Assembly: GCF_018687715.1 (NCBI RefSeq)
Contig: NC_056766.1
Coordinates: forward strand, 21,714,001-21,778,000
Length of the DNA stretch: 64,000 bases
Direction of reading: 5' to 3'
Origin: Carya illinoinensis
Taxonomy: Eukaryota; Streptophyta; Magnoliopsida; Fagales; Juglandaceae
The notes under the pieces are model-generated. The model saw only the letters and a program-made list of their open reading frames with translations, was not told where the DNA came from and did no database searches. Of the stretch, positions 10,604-23,875 are shown piece by piece; the stretch's first letter is position 1, and each line of letters begins with the position of its first letter. The position numbers were made by a program, and so were the translations under genes.

Positions 10604-11846
10604 CTGTGATTACTCCAGCATCATGGGTCGCTGGTGCCTCATCGTCCACCTCTCCGGGCGTGACAGCATAAACCCGGGCTTGCACTGCTTGTCTCGGGTT
10701 GGTTCTTCCACCGTGTCTACCTCCACGGCTTCCTTGAGCTCTAACGGGGCAATCCCGAGCAATATGCCCCACTTGGCCGCACCGATAACACTGGGGTCCG
10801 CTACTCGTCCGACACTCGCCCTCATGAGCTCTATTACAAACTCCACAAACAGGCATACGTCCTCCCATGCGAACACTGGAGGATGCTTGAGATCGGGTTC
10901 CAGTTCGCTGAACAAACTTCTGAGGCGAACCCGAGCTGCTTCCTTCACCAGAAAAACTTCGCCTCTTTTGCCCTGAAGGGGAGCCCAAACTCAGATTATT
11001 TTCCCTCTCTATAAGGGTGGCCACATCCACTAACTCCTGAAAAGTGGATATCCGATGGCTGACCACCAAACGGCGTATATCAGGGCGTAGTCCCTCCTGA
11101 AAACGCTCAGCTCGCAGCTCCTCTGTGGCAACAAGATGAGGAGCAAACCGCTCAAGTTCTATGAACCTCCGGGCGTATTGTTCCACTGTTGCGCCCCCTT
11201 GGACCAGATTAGAGAATTCTCTTGCCTTTTGCTTCCTTACCGATGCGGGAAAGAAGCGGTCATTGAATTCCTTCTTGAAACGCTGCCAGGTCACCGCAGC
11301 GAAAGATCCCAGTTCAGCTTCCAACATCACCCTCCTGGTATCCCACCAATCAGAAGCGATACCTTGTAAGAGGTAGCTGGCATAGAGTACTTGTTGTGCT
11401 TCAGTACACCCACACACCTCAAAAGTCTTCTCCAGATCTTTGATCCATTTCCCAGCCTGAAGTGGATCCTCATTCCCATTGAAGTGTGGAGTCCTATGCG
11501 CCAAGAAGCGCTCATAGGTGCATCCGGCTTGCACCATGCTACTGGACCCTCCTTGATACATCCAAGGCCCTCCCTGATATGGCCAGGGACCTCCTGGTTG
11601 TGGCCAATACACTCCCTGTGGCGGACAAGGCTCTCCTGACGGTGGATAGGGCCCTCCTGATGGTGGCCAAGGACCCCCTTGTGGTGGCCAAGGTCCTTGT
11701 GGTGGCCAAGGCCCTGCCTGTTGTGGCCTAAAATTCTGTTGCATGAACTCCGTCATCTGCCGAATTGCTTCGGCTATGGAGTCATCCCTGGATGTATTGT
11801 CTTGCGGTTCCTGAGTATTTTTCCTTGGTCTACCTGGTCTCCCCAT
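10593..11846 (-). CDS. gag: Ty3/gypsy Gag (capsid-nucocapsid)
   Basis: Gag forms the virus-like particle that packages element RNA. The ORF is open to 11957, but ATG at 11846 (protein starting MGRPGRPRKN) gives a 417-residue protein; the extra upstream residues are hydrophobic and leader-like. Residues about 40-110 are Pro/Gly/Trp-rich with repeated WPPQGG and PPSGG units. A retrotransposon Gag domain follows (FNGNEDPLQAGKWI through QGLRPDIRRLV). Near the C-terminus is a CCHC zinc knuckle, CYRCGQVGHIARDC, followed by a basic Arg/Gly stretch. The frame ends at a TAA inside the proposed intron, so unspliced RNA would make Gag alone and spliced RNA would make Gag-Pol. All motifs are intact. Confidence 0.93.
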   Translation of the reverse strand: MGRPGRPRKNTQEPQDNTSRDDSIAEAIRQMTEFMQQNFRPQQAGPWPPQGPWPPQGGPWPPSGGPYPPSGEPCPPQGVYWPQPGGPWPYQGGPWMYQGGSSSMVQAGCTYERFLAHRTPHFNGNEDPLQAGKWIKDLEKTFEVCGCTEAQQVLYASYLLQGIASDWWDTRRVMLEAELGSFAAVTWQRFKKEFNDRFFPASVRKQKAREFSNLVQGGATVEQYARRFIELERFAPHLVATEELRAERFQEGLRPDIRRLVVSHRISTFQELVDVATLIERENNLSLGSPSGQKRRSFSGEGSSSGSPQKFVQRTGTRSQASSSVRMGGRMPVCGVCNRAHEGECRTSSGPQCYRCGQVGHIARDCPVRAQGSRGGRHGGRTNPRQAVQARVYAVTPGEVDDEAPATHDAGVITGMD

Positions 11847-12100
11847 ATTCCTGTCACAACACCACTCTTGACCCTCCTTTAAGAAAACAAATAAAACCAT
11901 CATAAAACCAACAAAACAAAACAGCACCACGCAGCAAGAAACAAAAGAAACCCGCATGCCAAAACATAACTAAATAAAACAAGCAAACAAACATAAACAA
12001 ATAAAACAAATAAAACAACTATACTTAACATAATTTTAAAACACAACTTTAAAAACATTCTGGTACTACCTACGGGACTTGTGGTTTTACCCAGAGCCAA
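11847..12100 (-). other. Element 2 leader between PBS and gag
   Basis: This is an untranslated leader of about 250 nt. On the minus strand it is T-rich with no conserved gene. The gag frame stays open through the part nearest to gag (to 11957), but without a convincing coding signal. Confidence 0.6.
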
Positions 12101-12115
12101 ACCGCTCTGATACCA
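12101..12115 (-). other. Primer-binding site of element 2 (initiator Met-tRNA)
   Basis: On the minus strand TGGTATCAGAGCGGT lies two bases after the 5' LTR. This is the standard plant PBS complementary to the 3' end of initiator methionine tRNA. Confidence 0.93.
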
Positions 12116-12117
12116 CC

Positions 12118-14269
12118 TGTGACGCCCCCAAAATCCCCACGCCCGAACACGGGGAAATTGAGACGTCCGGATGGTGACACCCCGGGTCACCATCCCATCG
12201 ACGGGTGCCGAGTGTGTGCAAGGCAGCAATTGTGTACAGAGAGACACGCAGCGGATAAGAAAGTCATAACTAAGTACCAGAATTTTTCTTAACGTAATAC
12301 AAGCTGTTTAAAACATACATAGATAAAATATTACAAAACACAAATGCAGTTTTAAACAAATAAAAAGATAACATCAGCAACCCGGCGGAGCCGCATCCTC
12401 GGGCTCAGCCTCTTCCTCCTCCTCCTCAACTCCTGCACCAAAAGCTACGGAACCACAAATGGTTCCGCAGGTAAGTAAAACCCCAAACACTACCAGATAA
12501 AAACACATATAACTCAAACAAGATGCATGAAACATGCCCAATGCACAAAGTCCAAAATCACCAGTTTTCCACACACGCCAAAAACCCATTTGACCCAAAA
12601 ACATAACCTTTCCGAAAAACATGCCAAAAGTCACATTTGGCCCAATATCTCGCCGGAAGTCCATCCGGCCCAATATCTCACCAGAAGTCCATCTGGCCCA
12701 CGCCAAAAGTCACATTTGGCCTCATAAACCATTATCCAATTTTAACCCGTATGCACCATGACCTCCCCTAGGAGTCATCCGCACACCCTGGCTCCAGTGT
12801 CACACCGCAGAGTACCACCACGCATGTGACACCTAACAAGCGATGCCCAGTTCCGCGCCCCGCGCGTGCGTAGCCAAGCATCCTCTAGCCCTCGCCAGCG
12901 AAGGGCCACGGAGTCGGTGAGTAGGGCGATGCCCGGTTCCGCGCCCGGCGCGTTCGTAGCCAAGCATCCCCTAGCCCCGCTCCCGTCATCTCTCTCGACA
13001 ACTCAGGGGACATCACTCAGTTTATTCCGCTCCCGAGTGACCAGAGGAGCTCCACCGAGATAATAACCCATCCCGGCTTGGGCTCGTGATACACACGCAC
13101 CCGTAAAACCACTCACGCCAATACACAGGCTTTTCACATAACTCCACAACACACGTGCATGCACCATGTAATGTCACAACAATGCATATTAAAATAAACC
13201 AACAATCATAAATCAATAAAACAAGTAACTCCGTCCTCCATCCATCCGACCCCCGAAACTCCTCGGACTCAGTCCGGAATCAACAACCAACAACAGTAAA
13301 ATAATTGAATGAGCAATATATATTTAAATCTGAAAATAGGGTTTGGAAAATACTTACAGCGCTATACGGCAATTTTAGAAAACAAGCGGCGTTGCAAGCG
13401 GCGGAAAGACAGCAACGTCACAGTGAAAATTCACTGTGGCCGTGGGTCCGAAAAACCCACTTTTGAACGGGGACAAACTAGGACACGGGATTGATAGGGA
13501 ATGGTCTAGAGGTGGTTGTGAAGCTATTGGAAGTGACGGACGGCCGTGGGTGGCGGCGGAATGGCCGGAAATGGCCGAAAATGGCAAATCGGAAAACAAG
13601 CTCGTGGGAGCTGCTCCGGTGGTCGATGGAGGCCGGAAATGGGTGGGTTAGGACGGCAAGGGACCGGTGATGAAGTGGTGAAGAAATGGTGGCCGGAGGT
13701 GGAGCGACGGCGGCGGATCGGAGTGAAAACCGTGGGTGCTTGTTGGGCTTTTTCCGGCCAAATGGCCGGCCGGTTGGGGGTGGGTTTTGGAGGGAAGGTA
13801 GACCGGAAGGAGAGGAAGAGAATGGGACCGGTGGGAGGCCGAACGGTGGCCGGACGGCGGCGGTAGGGGCTGGGGAAGGTTGACGCCGGCGTGAGGGAGA
13901 GAGAGAGAAGAGAGAGAGTGCACGGGGGGGGGGTCCGAGTCGGGGGAGAGAGGAGAGAGAAAAGAAAGAGAAAAAAAAGAAAAAGAAGAAAAAAGAAAAG
14001 AAGGGAAAAAGAAAAAGGAAAAAGAGAAAAAGAAAAAAAGATGTGAAAAGAAATGAGGTCCAGTCCTCACTCCGGGAAAAGAAACAAACCGCCAAAAAGA
14101 TTAAAACCACAAAAACAACTAAAAGAAATAAAACACAACCTCAAATAAATTAAAATAAATTAAAAACCGACTTTAAAACCGCAGTTAAAATAAAATAAAA
14201 TATCTGATATATTAATTAAAATAAAAACAATTATTTCAGCGAAAATACACTTAAAAGCGGGTCATCACA
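12118..14269 (-). repeat. 5' LTR of element 2
   Basis: It is 2,152 bp and matches 4848-7000 apart from about six substitutions and two indels. The indels are a 2-bp loss near 12603 and one extra G near 13925. Hairpins are at 13419-13438 and 13442-13460. The element promoter should lie here, but I could not place a TATA box with confidence. Confidence 0.95.
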
Positions 14270-14274
14270 TCGGA
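14270..14274. repeat. Target-site duplication of element 2, right copy (TCGGA)
   Basis: TCGGA directly follows the 5' LTR end TCATCACA and matches 4843-4847. Confidence 0.95.
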
Positions 14275-16109
14275 CCAGCCGTTTGCTTTCGAGAGCCGCC
14301 GGAAGTGGCTGCACCTGCTCTGTTTTTGCCCCTGTCGCCGGAACTGTTTTCTGCCCAGACCGCCGCCGTCCGGCCACCGTTTGGCTCGCCGCCGGTCTCG
14401 TTCGAACCCCCTCCCTCCGGCGCACCTTCCCACCAAATATCTACCCCATCCGGCCGGCCGTTTGGCCGGAAGAGCCATTTCTTTCCCCACGGATTTTACT
14501 CCGATCCGCCGCCGTCTCTCCACCTCCGGCCACCATTTCTTCACCACTTCATCACCGACTCCTTGCCGTCCTAACCCACCTATTTCCGGCCTCCAACGAC
14601 CACCGGAACAGCTCCTACGAGCTTGCTTTCCGATTTGAGTTTTCCGGCCTATTTCCGGCGTTTTCGCCGCCACCCACGGCCAACCACCACTTCCAATAGC
14701 TTCACAATCATCCCTAAACCATTCCCTATCAATCCTAAGCCCTGGTTTGTCCCCGTTCAAAAATGGGTAATTTATTACCCACGGACACAGTGTAAATTAC
14801 ACTGTTACGTTGCTTTTCCTCCGCCGTTTGCAATGCCGCGAGCTTTCTAAAAATACCGTATAGCGCTGTAAGTATTTTCCAAACCCTATTTACAGATTTA
14901 AATATATATTGCTCATTCAATAAATATTTGTTGTTGGTTGTTGATTCCGGACTGAGTCCGAGGAGTTTCGGGGGTCGGATGGATGGAGGACGGAGTTGTC
15001 TGTTTTATTGATTTATGTTGTTGGATTATTTTATTATGCATTGATATGGCATTTCATGGTGCATGCACATGTGTTTGTGGGATTTGTGTGAAAAGCCTGT
15101 GTATTGGCGTGAGTGGTTTTACGGGTGCGTGTGTATCACGAGCCCAAGCCGGGATGGGTTATTATCTCGGTGGAGCTCCTCTGGTCACTCGGGAGCGGAA
15201 TAAACTGAGTGATGTCCCCTGAGTTGTCGAGAGAGATGACGGGAGCGGGGCTAGGGGATGCTTGGCTACGAACGCGCCGGGCGCGGAACCGGGCATCGCC
15301 CTACTCACCGACTCCGTGGCCCTTTGCTGGCGAGGGCTAGAGGATGCTTGGCTACGCACGCGCGGGGCGCGGAACTGGGCATCGCTTGTTAGGTGTCACA
15401 TGCGTGGTGGTACTCTGCGGTGTGACACTGGAGCCAGGGTGTGCGGATGACCCCTAGGGGAGGTCATGGTGCATACGGTTAAAAATTGGATAATGGTTTA
15501 TGAGGCCAAATGTGACTTTTGGCGTGGGCCAGATGGACTTCTGGTGAGATATTGGGCCGGATGGACTTCTGGCGAGATATTGGGCCAAATGTGACTTTTG
15601 GCATGTTTTTTTCGGAAAGGATATGTTTTTGGGTCATATGGGTTTTTGGCGTGTGTGGAAAACTGGTGATTTTGGGCTTTGTGCATTGGGCATGTTTCAT
15701 GCATCTTGTTTGAGTTATATGTGTTTTTATCTGGTAGTGTTTGGGGTTTTACTTACCTGCGGAACCATTTGTGGTTCTGTAGCTTTTGGTGCAGGAGTTG
15801 AGGAGGAGGAGGAAGAGGCTGAGCCCGAGGATGCGGCTCCGCCGGGTTGCTGATGTTATCTTTTTATTTGTTTAAAACTGCATTTGTGTTTTGTAATATT
15901 TTATCTATGTATGTTTTAAACAGCTTGTATTACGTTAAGAAAAATTCTGGTACTTAGTTATGACTTTCTTATCCGCTGCGTGTCTCTCTGTACAAAATTG
16001 CTGCCTTGCACACACTCGGCACCCGTCGATGGGATGGTGACCCCGGGTGTCACCATCCGGACGTCTCAATTTCCCCGTGTTCGGGCGTGTGGATTTTGGG
16101 GGCGTCACA
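14275..16109 (+). repeat. LTR of element X, 3' part
   Basis: This continues the plus-oriented LTR begun at 4378 and ends GGGGGCGTCACA at 16109. Without element 2 and one TSD copy the LTR is about 2,305 bp. Its 3' half is close to the element 2 LTRs, including a two-unit minisatellite (about 15240-15400) and the acidic ORF (about 15770-15853). Its first half is more diverged. Hairpins sit at 14764-14781 and 14788-14804. It joins satellite DNA directly at 16110. Confidence 0.9.
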
Positions 16110-17206
16110 CATACACTTACATACATACAACATATATACATACATCTGTACATACATACATCCATACAAACATGCATACATACATCCATACATATATGCA
16201 TACACACACATACACAGATGAACATATACATACATTCATACACGCACAAACATACACATACACACAGACACAAACATACATATATAAATACATGTGCATA
16301 TACACACATACACATATACATATGGATGCGTGATTAAGTTTGAAGAAGAGGAAATTGGAGTAAAGGTAATGATCTTAAAAATATTTGAGTTGTTGTTATA
16401 TTTTTTTGGTTCACTTTTTCGGGTAAACATGACTTATTTTTTTGTTTTTTTTTAAGTTTCAGACAAATAGTCGAGGCTTTTTGGTTTCTCTGTCTTCTTC
16501 ATTTGCTTCTTTTGCCGTCTCATGTTACAATCTCTTCTGCACTATTACTATTTAAGGTATATCATCCGTGCCGGATAAATTTAACTTAGTAGTTTATTCT
16601 AGTTCATTTCAAATTTTTTTACCATAGTTAACTATTTTTATTCTTTAAATTTTTTACAATAATTCAAATGATTGAAACTTTAATGAGATTTATATTATCA
16701 ATTAATCTGAAACATTAAATTTAATTGTCTCACTTACAAAAGCACTTTTTTATATTGTTTATTATATTAGAATTTATAGATATTATCCTATAACAAGTTT
16801 TTTATATTAATAGATGTTATTTTTTCAAGGCGTTGAGGCAATTTAATTGTAAAAGCTTTGGATAGCAGAACGAAAGGCGATATCTTTATATATTTCAATC
16901 AACTACACTACGCATTGCAGGGTGAGTAGTTACTTATGATTTATTTACTTTTTTCTGTTTTGCTACACATAATTTGGTACTCTCACCTAATTCAATTATT
17001 AAGTTTCATATTAACGATATTTTAAAATGAATGAAACGGATGTCATTTACAACAGAAAGACGATTGCTGCGGAATGAATGACTCATCCAAGGTTAGTAAA
17101 TTAATCACTCTCTTAGACTTTTGTATTCCATAAACGATACACACACAAATACATAAACACAAGCATACACATATACATACAAACACGCTCACACACACAC
17201 ATACAC

Positions 17207-17237
<31 letters not shown>

Positions 17238-19410
17238 CATACATACAACATATATACATACATCTGTGCATACATACTTACACACACACATGCATACATC
17301 CATACATATATGCATACACACACATACACATGTGAACATATACATACATTCATACACGCACAAACATACATAGACCCTTGCATACACATACACACACATA
17401 CACAAACATACATATATAAATACATGTGCATACACACACATACACATATACATATAGATGCGTGATTGAGTTTGAAGAGGAGGAAATTGGAGTAAAGGTA
17501 ATGATCTTAAAAATATTTGAGTTATTGTTATATTTTTTTGGTTCACTTTTTATAGAAAACATGACTTATTTTTTTGTTCTTTTTAAGTTTCAGACAAATA
17601 GTCAAGGCTTTTTGGTTTCTCTGTCTTCTTCATTAGCTTCTTTTGCTGTCTCTTGTTATCATCTCTTCTGCACTGTTACTACTTAAGGTATATCCTCCGT
17701 CCCGGACAAATTTAACTTGGTAGTTTATTCTAGTTCATTTCAAATTTTAATACCATAGTTAACTGTTTTAATTCTTTAAATTTTTTACAATAATTCAAAT
17801 GATTGAAACTTTAATGAGATTTATATTATCACTTAATCTGAAACATTAAATTTAATTGTTTCACTTACAAAAGAAGCACTTTTTTATATTGTTTACTATA
17901 TTAGAATTAATAGATATTATCTTATAAGAAGTTTTTTATATTAATAGATGTTATTTTTTCAAGGCGTTGAGGCAATTTAATCGCAAAAGCTTTGGATAGC
18001 AGAACGAAAGGCGATATCTTTATATATTTCAATCAACTCAACTATGCATTGCAAGGTTAGTAGTTACTTACGATTTATTTACTTTTTTGTATTTTGCTAC
18101 ACATATTTTGGTACTCTCATCTAATTCAATTCTTAAGTTTCAAACTAACGATATCTTTAAATGAATGAAACGAATGTCATTTACAACAGAAAGACGATTG
18201 CTGCGGAATGAATGACTCATCCAGGGTTAGTAAATTAATCACTCTCTTAAACTTTTGTATTCCATAAACGATACACACACAAATACAAAAACACAGACAT
18301 ACACATATACATACAAACACGCGCGCACACACACATACACTTACATACATACAACATATATACATACATCTGTACATACATACATCCATACAAACATGCA
18401 TACATACATCCATACATATATGCATACACACACATACACAGATGAACATATACATACATTCATACACGCACAAACATACACATACATATATAAATACATG
18501 TGCATATACACACATACACATATACATATGGATGCGTGATTAAGTTTGAAGAAGAGGAAATTGGAGTAAAGGTAATGATCTTAAAAATATTTGAGTTGTT
18601 GTTATATTTTTTTGGTTCACTTTTTCGGGTAAACATGACTTATTTTTTTGTTTTTTTTTAAGTTTCAGACAAATAGTCGAGGCTTTTTGGTTTCTCTGTC
18701 TTCTTCATTTGCTTCTTTTGCCGTCTCATGTTATAATCTCTTCTGCACTATTACTATTTAAGGTATATCATCTGTGCCGGATAACTTTAACTTAGTAGTT
18801 TATTCTAGTTCATTTCAAATTTTTTTACCATAGTTAACTATTTTTATTCTTTAAATTTTTTACAGTAATTCAAATGATTGAAACTTTAATGAGATTTATA
18901 TTATCAATTAATCTGAAACATTAAATTTAATTGTCTCACTTACAAAAGCACTTTTTTATATTGTTTATTATATTAGAATTTATAGATATTATCCTATAAC
19001 AAGTTTTTTATATTAATAGATGTTATTTTTTCAAGGCGTTGAGGCAATTTAATTGTAAAAGCTTTGGATAGCAGAACGAAAGGCGATATCTTTATATATT
19101 TCAATCAACTACACTACGCATTGCAGGGTGAGTAGTTACTTATGATTTATTTACTTTTTTCTATTTTGCTACACATATTTTGGTACTCTCACCTAATTCA
19201 ATTATTAAGTTTCATATTAACGATATTTTAAAATGAATGAAACGGATGTCATTTACGACAGAAAGACGATTGCTGCGGAATGAATGACTCATCCAAGGTT
19301 AGTAAATTAATCACTCTCTTAGACTTTTGTATTCCATAAACGATACACACACAAATACATAAACACAAGCATACACATACATACAAACACGCTCACACAC
19401 ACACATACAC

Positions 19411-19441
<31 letters not shown>

Positions 19442-21620
19442 CATACATACATACAACATATATACATACATCTGTGCATACATACTTACACACACACATG
19501 CATACATCCATACATATATGCATACACACACATACACATGTGAACATATACATACATTCATACACGCACAAACATACATAGACTCTTGCATACACATACA
19601 CACACATACACAAACATACATATATAAATACATGTGCATACACACACATACACATATACATATAGATGCGTGATTGAGTTTGAAGAGGAGGAAATTGGAG
19701 TAAAGGTAATGATCTTAAAAATATTTGAGTTATTGTTATATTTTTTTGGTTCACTTTTTATAGAAAACATGACTTATTTTTTTGTTTTTTTTAAGTTTCA
19801 GACAAATAGTCGAGGCTTTTTGGTTTCTCTGTCTTCTTCATTTGCTTCTTTTGCTGTCTCTTGTTATCATCTCTTCTGCACTGTTACTACTTAAGGTATA
19901 TCCTCCGTCCCGGACAAATTTAACTTGGTAGTTTATTCTAGTTCATTTCAAATTTTAATACCATAGTTAACTGTTTTAATTCTTTAAATTTTTTACAATA
20001 ATTCAAATGATTGAAACTTTAATGAGATTTATATTATCACTTAATCTGAAACATTAAATTTAATTGTTTCACTTACAAAAGAAGCACTTTTTTATATTGT
20101 TTACTATATTAGAATTAATAGATATTATCTTATAAGAAGTTTTTTATATTAATAGATGTTATTTTTTCAAGGCGTTGAGGCAATTTAATCGCAAAAGCTT
20201 TGGATAGCAGAACGAAAGGCGATATCTTTATATATTTCAATCAACTCAACTATGCATTGCAAGGTTAGTAGTTACTTACGATTTATTTACTTTTTTGTAT
20301 TTTGCTACACATATTTTGGTACTCTCATCTAATTCAATTCTTAAGTTTCAAACTAACGATATCTTTAAATGAATGAAACGAATGTCATTTACAACAGAAA
20401 GACGATTGCTGCGGCATGAATGACTCATCCAAGGTTAGTAAATTAATCACTCTCTTAAACTTTTGTATTCCATAAACGATACACACACAAATACAAAAAC
20501 ACAGACATACACATATACATACAAACACGCGCGCACACACACATACACTTACATACATACAACATATATACATACATCTGTACATACATACATCCATACA
20601 AACATGCATACATACATCCATACATATATGCATACACACACATACACAGATGAACATATACATACATTCATACACGCACAAACATACACATACATATATA
20701 AATACATGTGCATATACACACATACACATATACATATGGATGCGTGATTAAGTTTGAAGAAGAGGAAATTGGAGTAAAGGTAATGATCTTAAAAATATTT
20801 GAGTTGTTGTTATATTTTTTTGGTTCACTTTTTCGGGTAAACATGACTTATTTTTTTGTTTTTTTTTAAGTTTCAGACAAATAGTCGAGGCTTTTTGGTT
20901 TCTCTGTCTTCTTCATTTGCTTCTTTTGCCGTCTCATGTTATAATCTCTTCTGCACTATTACTATTTAAGGTATATCATCCGTGCCGGATAAATTTAACT
21001 TAGTAGTTTATTCTAGTTCATTTCAAATTTTTTTACCATAGTTAACTATTTTTATTCTTTAAATTTTTTACAATAATTCAAATGATTGAAACTTTAATGA
21101 GATTTATATTATCAATTAATCTGAAACATTAAATTTAATTGTCTCACTTACAAAAGCACTTTTTTATATTGTTTATTATATTAGAATTTATAGATATTAT
21201 CCTATAACAAGTTTTTTATATTAATAGATGTTATTTTTTCAAGGCGTTGAGGCAATTTAATTGTAAAAGCTTTGGATAGCAGAACGAAAGGCGATATCTT
21301 TATATATTTCAATCAACTACACTACGCATTGCAGGGTGAGTAGTTACTTATGATTTATTTACTTTTTTCTATTTTGCTACACATATTTTGGTACTCTCAC
21401 CTAATTCAATTATTAAGTTTCATATTAACGATATTTTAAAATGAATGAAACGGATGTCATTTACAACAGAAAGACGATTGCTGCGGAATGAATGACTCAT
21501 CCAAGGTTAGTAAATTAATCACTCTCTTAGACTTTTGTATTCCATAAACGATACACACACAAATACATAAACACAAGCATACACATATACATACAAACAC
21601 GCTCACACACACACATACAC

Positions 21621-21651
<31 letters not shown>

Positions 21652-23844
21652 CATACATACAACATATATACATACATCTGTGCATACATACTTACACACA
21701 CACATGCATACATCCATACATATATGCATACACACACATACACATGTGAACATATACATACATTCATACACGCACAAACATACATAGACTCTTGCATACA
21801 CATACACACACATACACAAACATACATATATAAATACATGTGCATACACACACATACACATATACATATAGATGCGTGATTGAGTTTGAAGAGGAGGAAA
21901 TTGGAGTAAAGGTAATGATCTTAAAAATATTTGAGTTATTGTTATATTTTTTTGGTTCACTTTTTATAGAAAACATGACTTATTTTTTTGTTTTTTTTAA
22001 GTTTCAGACAAATAGTCGAGGCTTTTTGGTTTCTCTGTCTTCTTCATTTGCTTCTTTTGCTGTCTCTTGTTATCATCTCTTCTGCACTGTTACTACTGAA
22101 GGTATATCCTCCGTCCCGGAAAAATTTAACTTGGTAGTTTATTCTAGTTCATTTCAAATTTTAATACCATAGTTAACTGTTTTAATTCTTTAAATTTTTT
22201 ACAATAATTCAAATGATTGAAACTTTAATGAGATTTATATTATCACTTAATCTGAAACATTAAATTTAATTGTTTCACTTACAAAAGAAGAACTTTTTTA
22301 TATTGTTTACTATATTAGAATTAATAGATATTATCTTATAAGAAGTTTTTTATATTAATAGATGTTATTTTTTCAAGGCGTTGAGGCAATTTAATCGCAA
22401 AAGCTTTGGATAGCAGAACGAAAGGCGATATCTTTTTATATTTCAATCAACTCAACTATGCATTGCAAGGTTAGTAGTTACTTACGATTTATTTACTTTT
22501 TTGTATTTTGCTACACATATTTTGGTACTCTCATCTAATTCAATTCTTAAGTTTCATACTAACGATATCTTTAAATGAATGAAACGAATGTCATTTACAA
22601 CAGAAAGACGATTGCTGCGGAATGAATGACTCATCCAAGGTTAGTAAATTAATCACTCTCTTAAACTTTTGTATTCCATAAACGATACACACACAAATAC
22701 AAAAACACAGACATACACATATACATACAAACACGCGCGCACACACACATACACTTACATACATACAACATATATACATACATCTGTACATACATACATC
22801 CATACAAACATGCATACATACATCCATACATATATGCATACACACACATACACAGATGAACATATACATACATTCATACACGCACAAACATACACATACA
22901 CACAGACACAAACATACATATATAAATACATGTGCATATACACACATACACATATACATATGGATGCGTGATTAAGTTTGAAGAAGAGGAAATTGGAGTA
23001 AAGGTAATGATCTTAAAAATATTTGAGTTGTTGTTATATTTTTTTGGTTCACTTTTTCGGGTAAACATGACTTATTTTTTTGTTTTTTTTTAAGTTTCAG
23101 ACAAATAGTCGAGGCTTTTTGGTTTCTCTGTCTTCTTCATTTGCTTCTTTTGCCGTCTCATGTTATAATCTCTTCTGCACTATTACTATTTAAGGTATAT
23201 CATCCGTGCCGGATAAATTTAACTTAGTAGTTTATTCTAGTTCATTTCAAATTTTTTTACCATAGTTAACTATTTTTATTCTTTAAATTTTTTACAATAA
23301 TTCAAATGATTGAAACTTTAATGAGATTTATATTATCAATTAATCTGAAACATTAAATTTAATTGTCTCACTTACAAAAGCACTTTTTTATATTGTTTAT
23401 TATATTAGAATTTATAGATATTATCCTATAACAAGTTTTTTATATTAATAGATGTTATTTTTTCAAGGCGTTGAGGCAATTTAATTGTAAAAGCTTTGGA
23501 TAGCAGAACGAAAGGCGATATCTTTATATATTTCAATCAACTACACTACGCATTGCAGGGTGAGTAGTTACTTATGATTTATTTACTTTTTTCTATTTTG
23601 CTACACATATTTTGGTACTCTCACCTAATTCAATTATTAAGTTTCATATTAACGATATTTTAAAATGAATGAAACGGATGTCATTTACAACAGAAAGACG
23701 ATTGCTGCGGAATGAATGACCCATCCAAGGTTAGTAAATTAATCACTCTCTTAGACTTTTGTATTCCATAAACGATACACACACAAATACATAAACACAA
23801 GCATACACATATACATACAAACACGCTCACACACACACATACAC

Positions 23845-23875
<31 letters not shown>

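Larger units (their letters stand above)
4848..14269 (-). mobile_element. Complete young Ty3/gypsy retrotransposon (element 2)
   Basis: This 9,422-bp element on the minus strand has two LTRs of 2,153 and 2,152 bp, a PBS for initiator Met-tRNA, intact gag and pol, a PPT and a 5-bp target duplication. By eye the LTRs differ by about six substitutions and two small indels, so insertion is very recent. Domain order is protease, RT, RNase H, integrase. LTR length, PBS and the chromodomain-like integrase tail fit the chromovirus group, probably the Tekay/Del lineage. No envelope-like ORF is present. It is inserted in the LTR of element X. Confidence 0.95.

Noticed and set aside
7309..11882. Plus-strand ORFs across 7309-11882
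   Set aside because: They are antisense shadows of the intact pol and gag on the minus strand.
744..16109. A single retrotransposon from 744 to 16109
   Set aside because: The terminal LTRs are in opposite orientation, internal PPTs point both ways, and flanks (ATGAG versus CATAC) do not form a target duplication.
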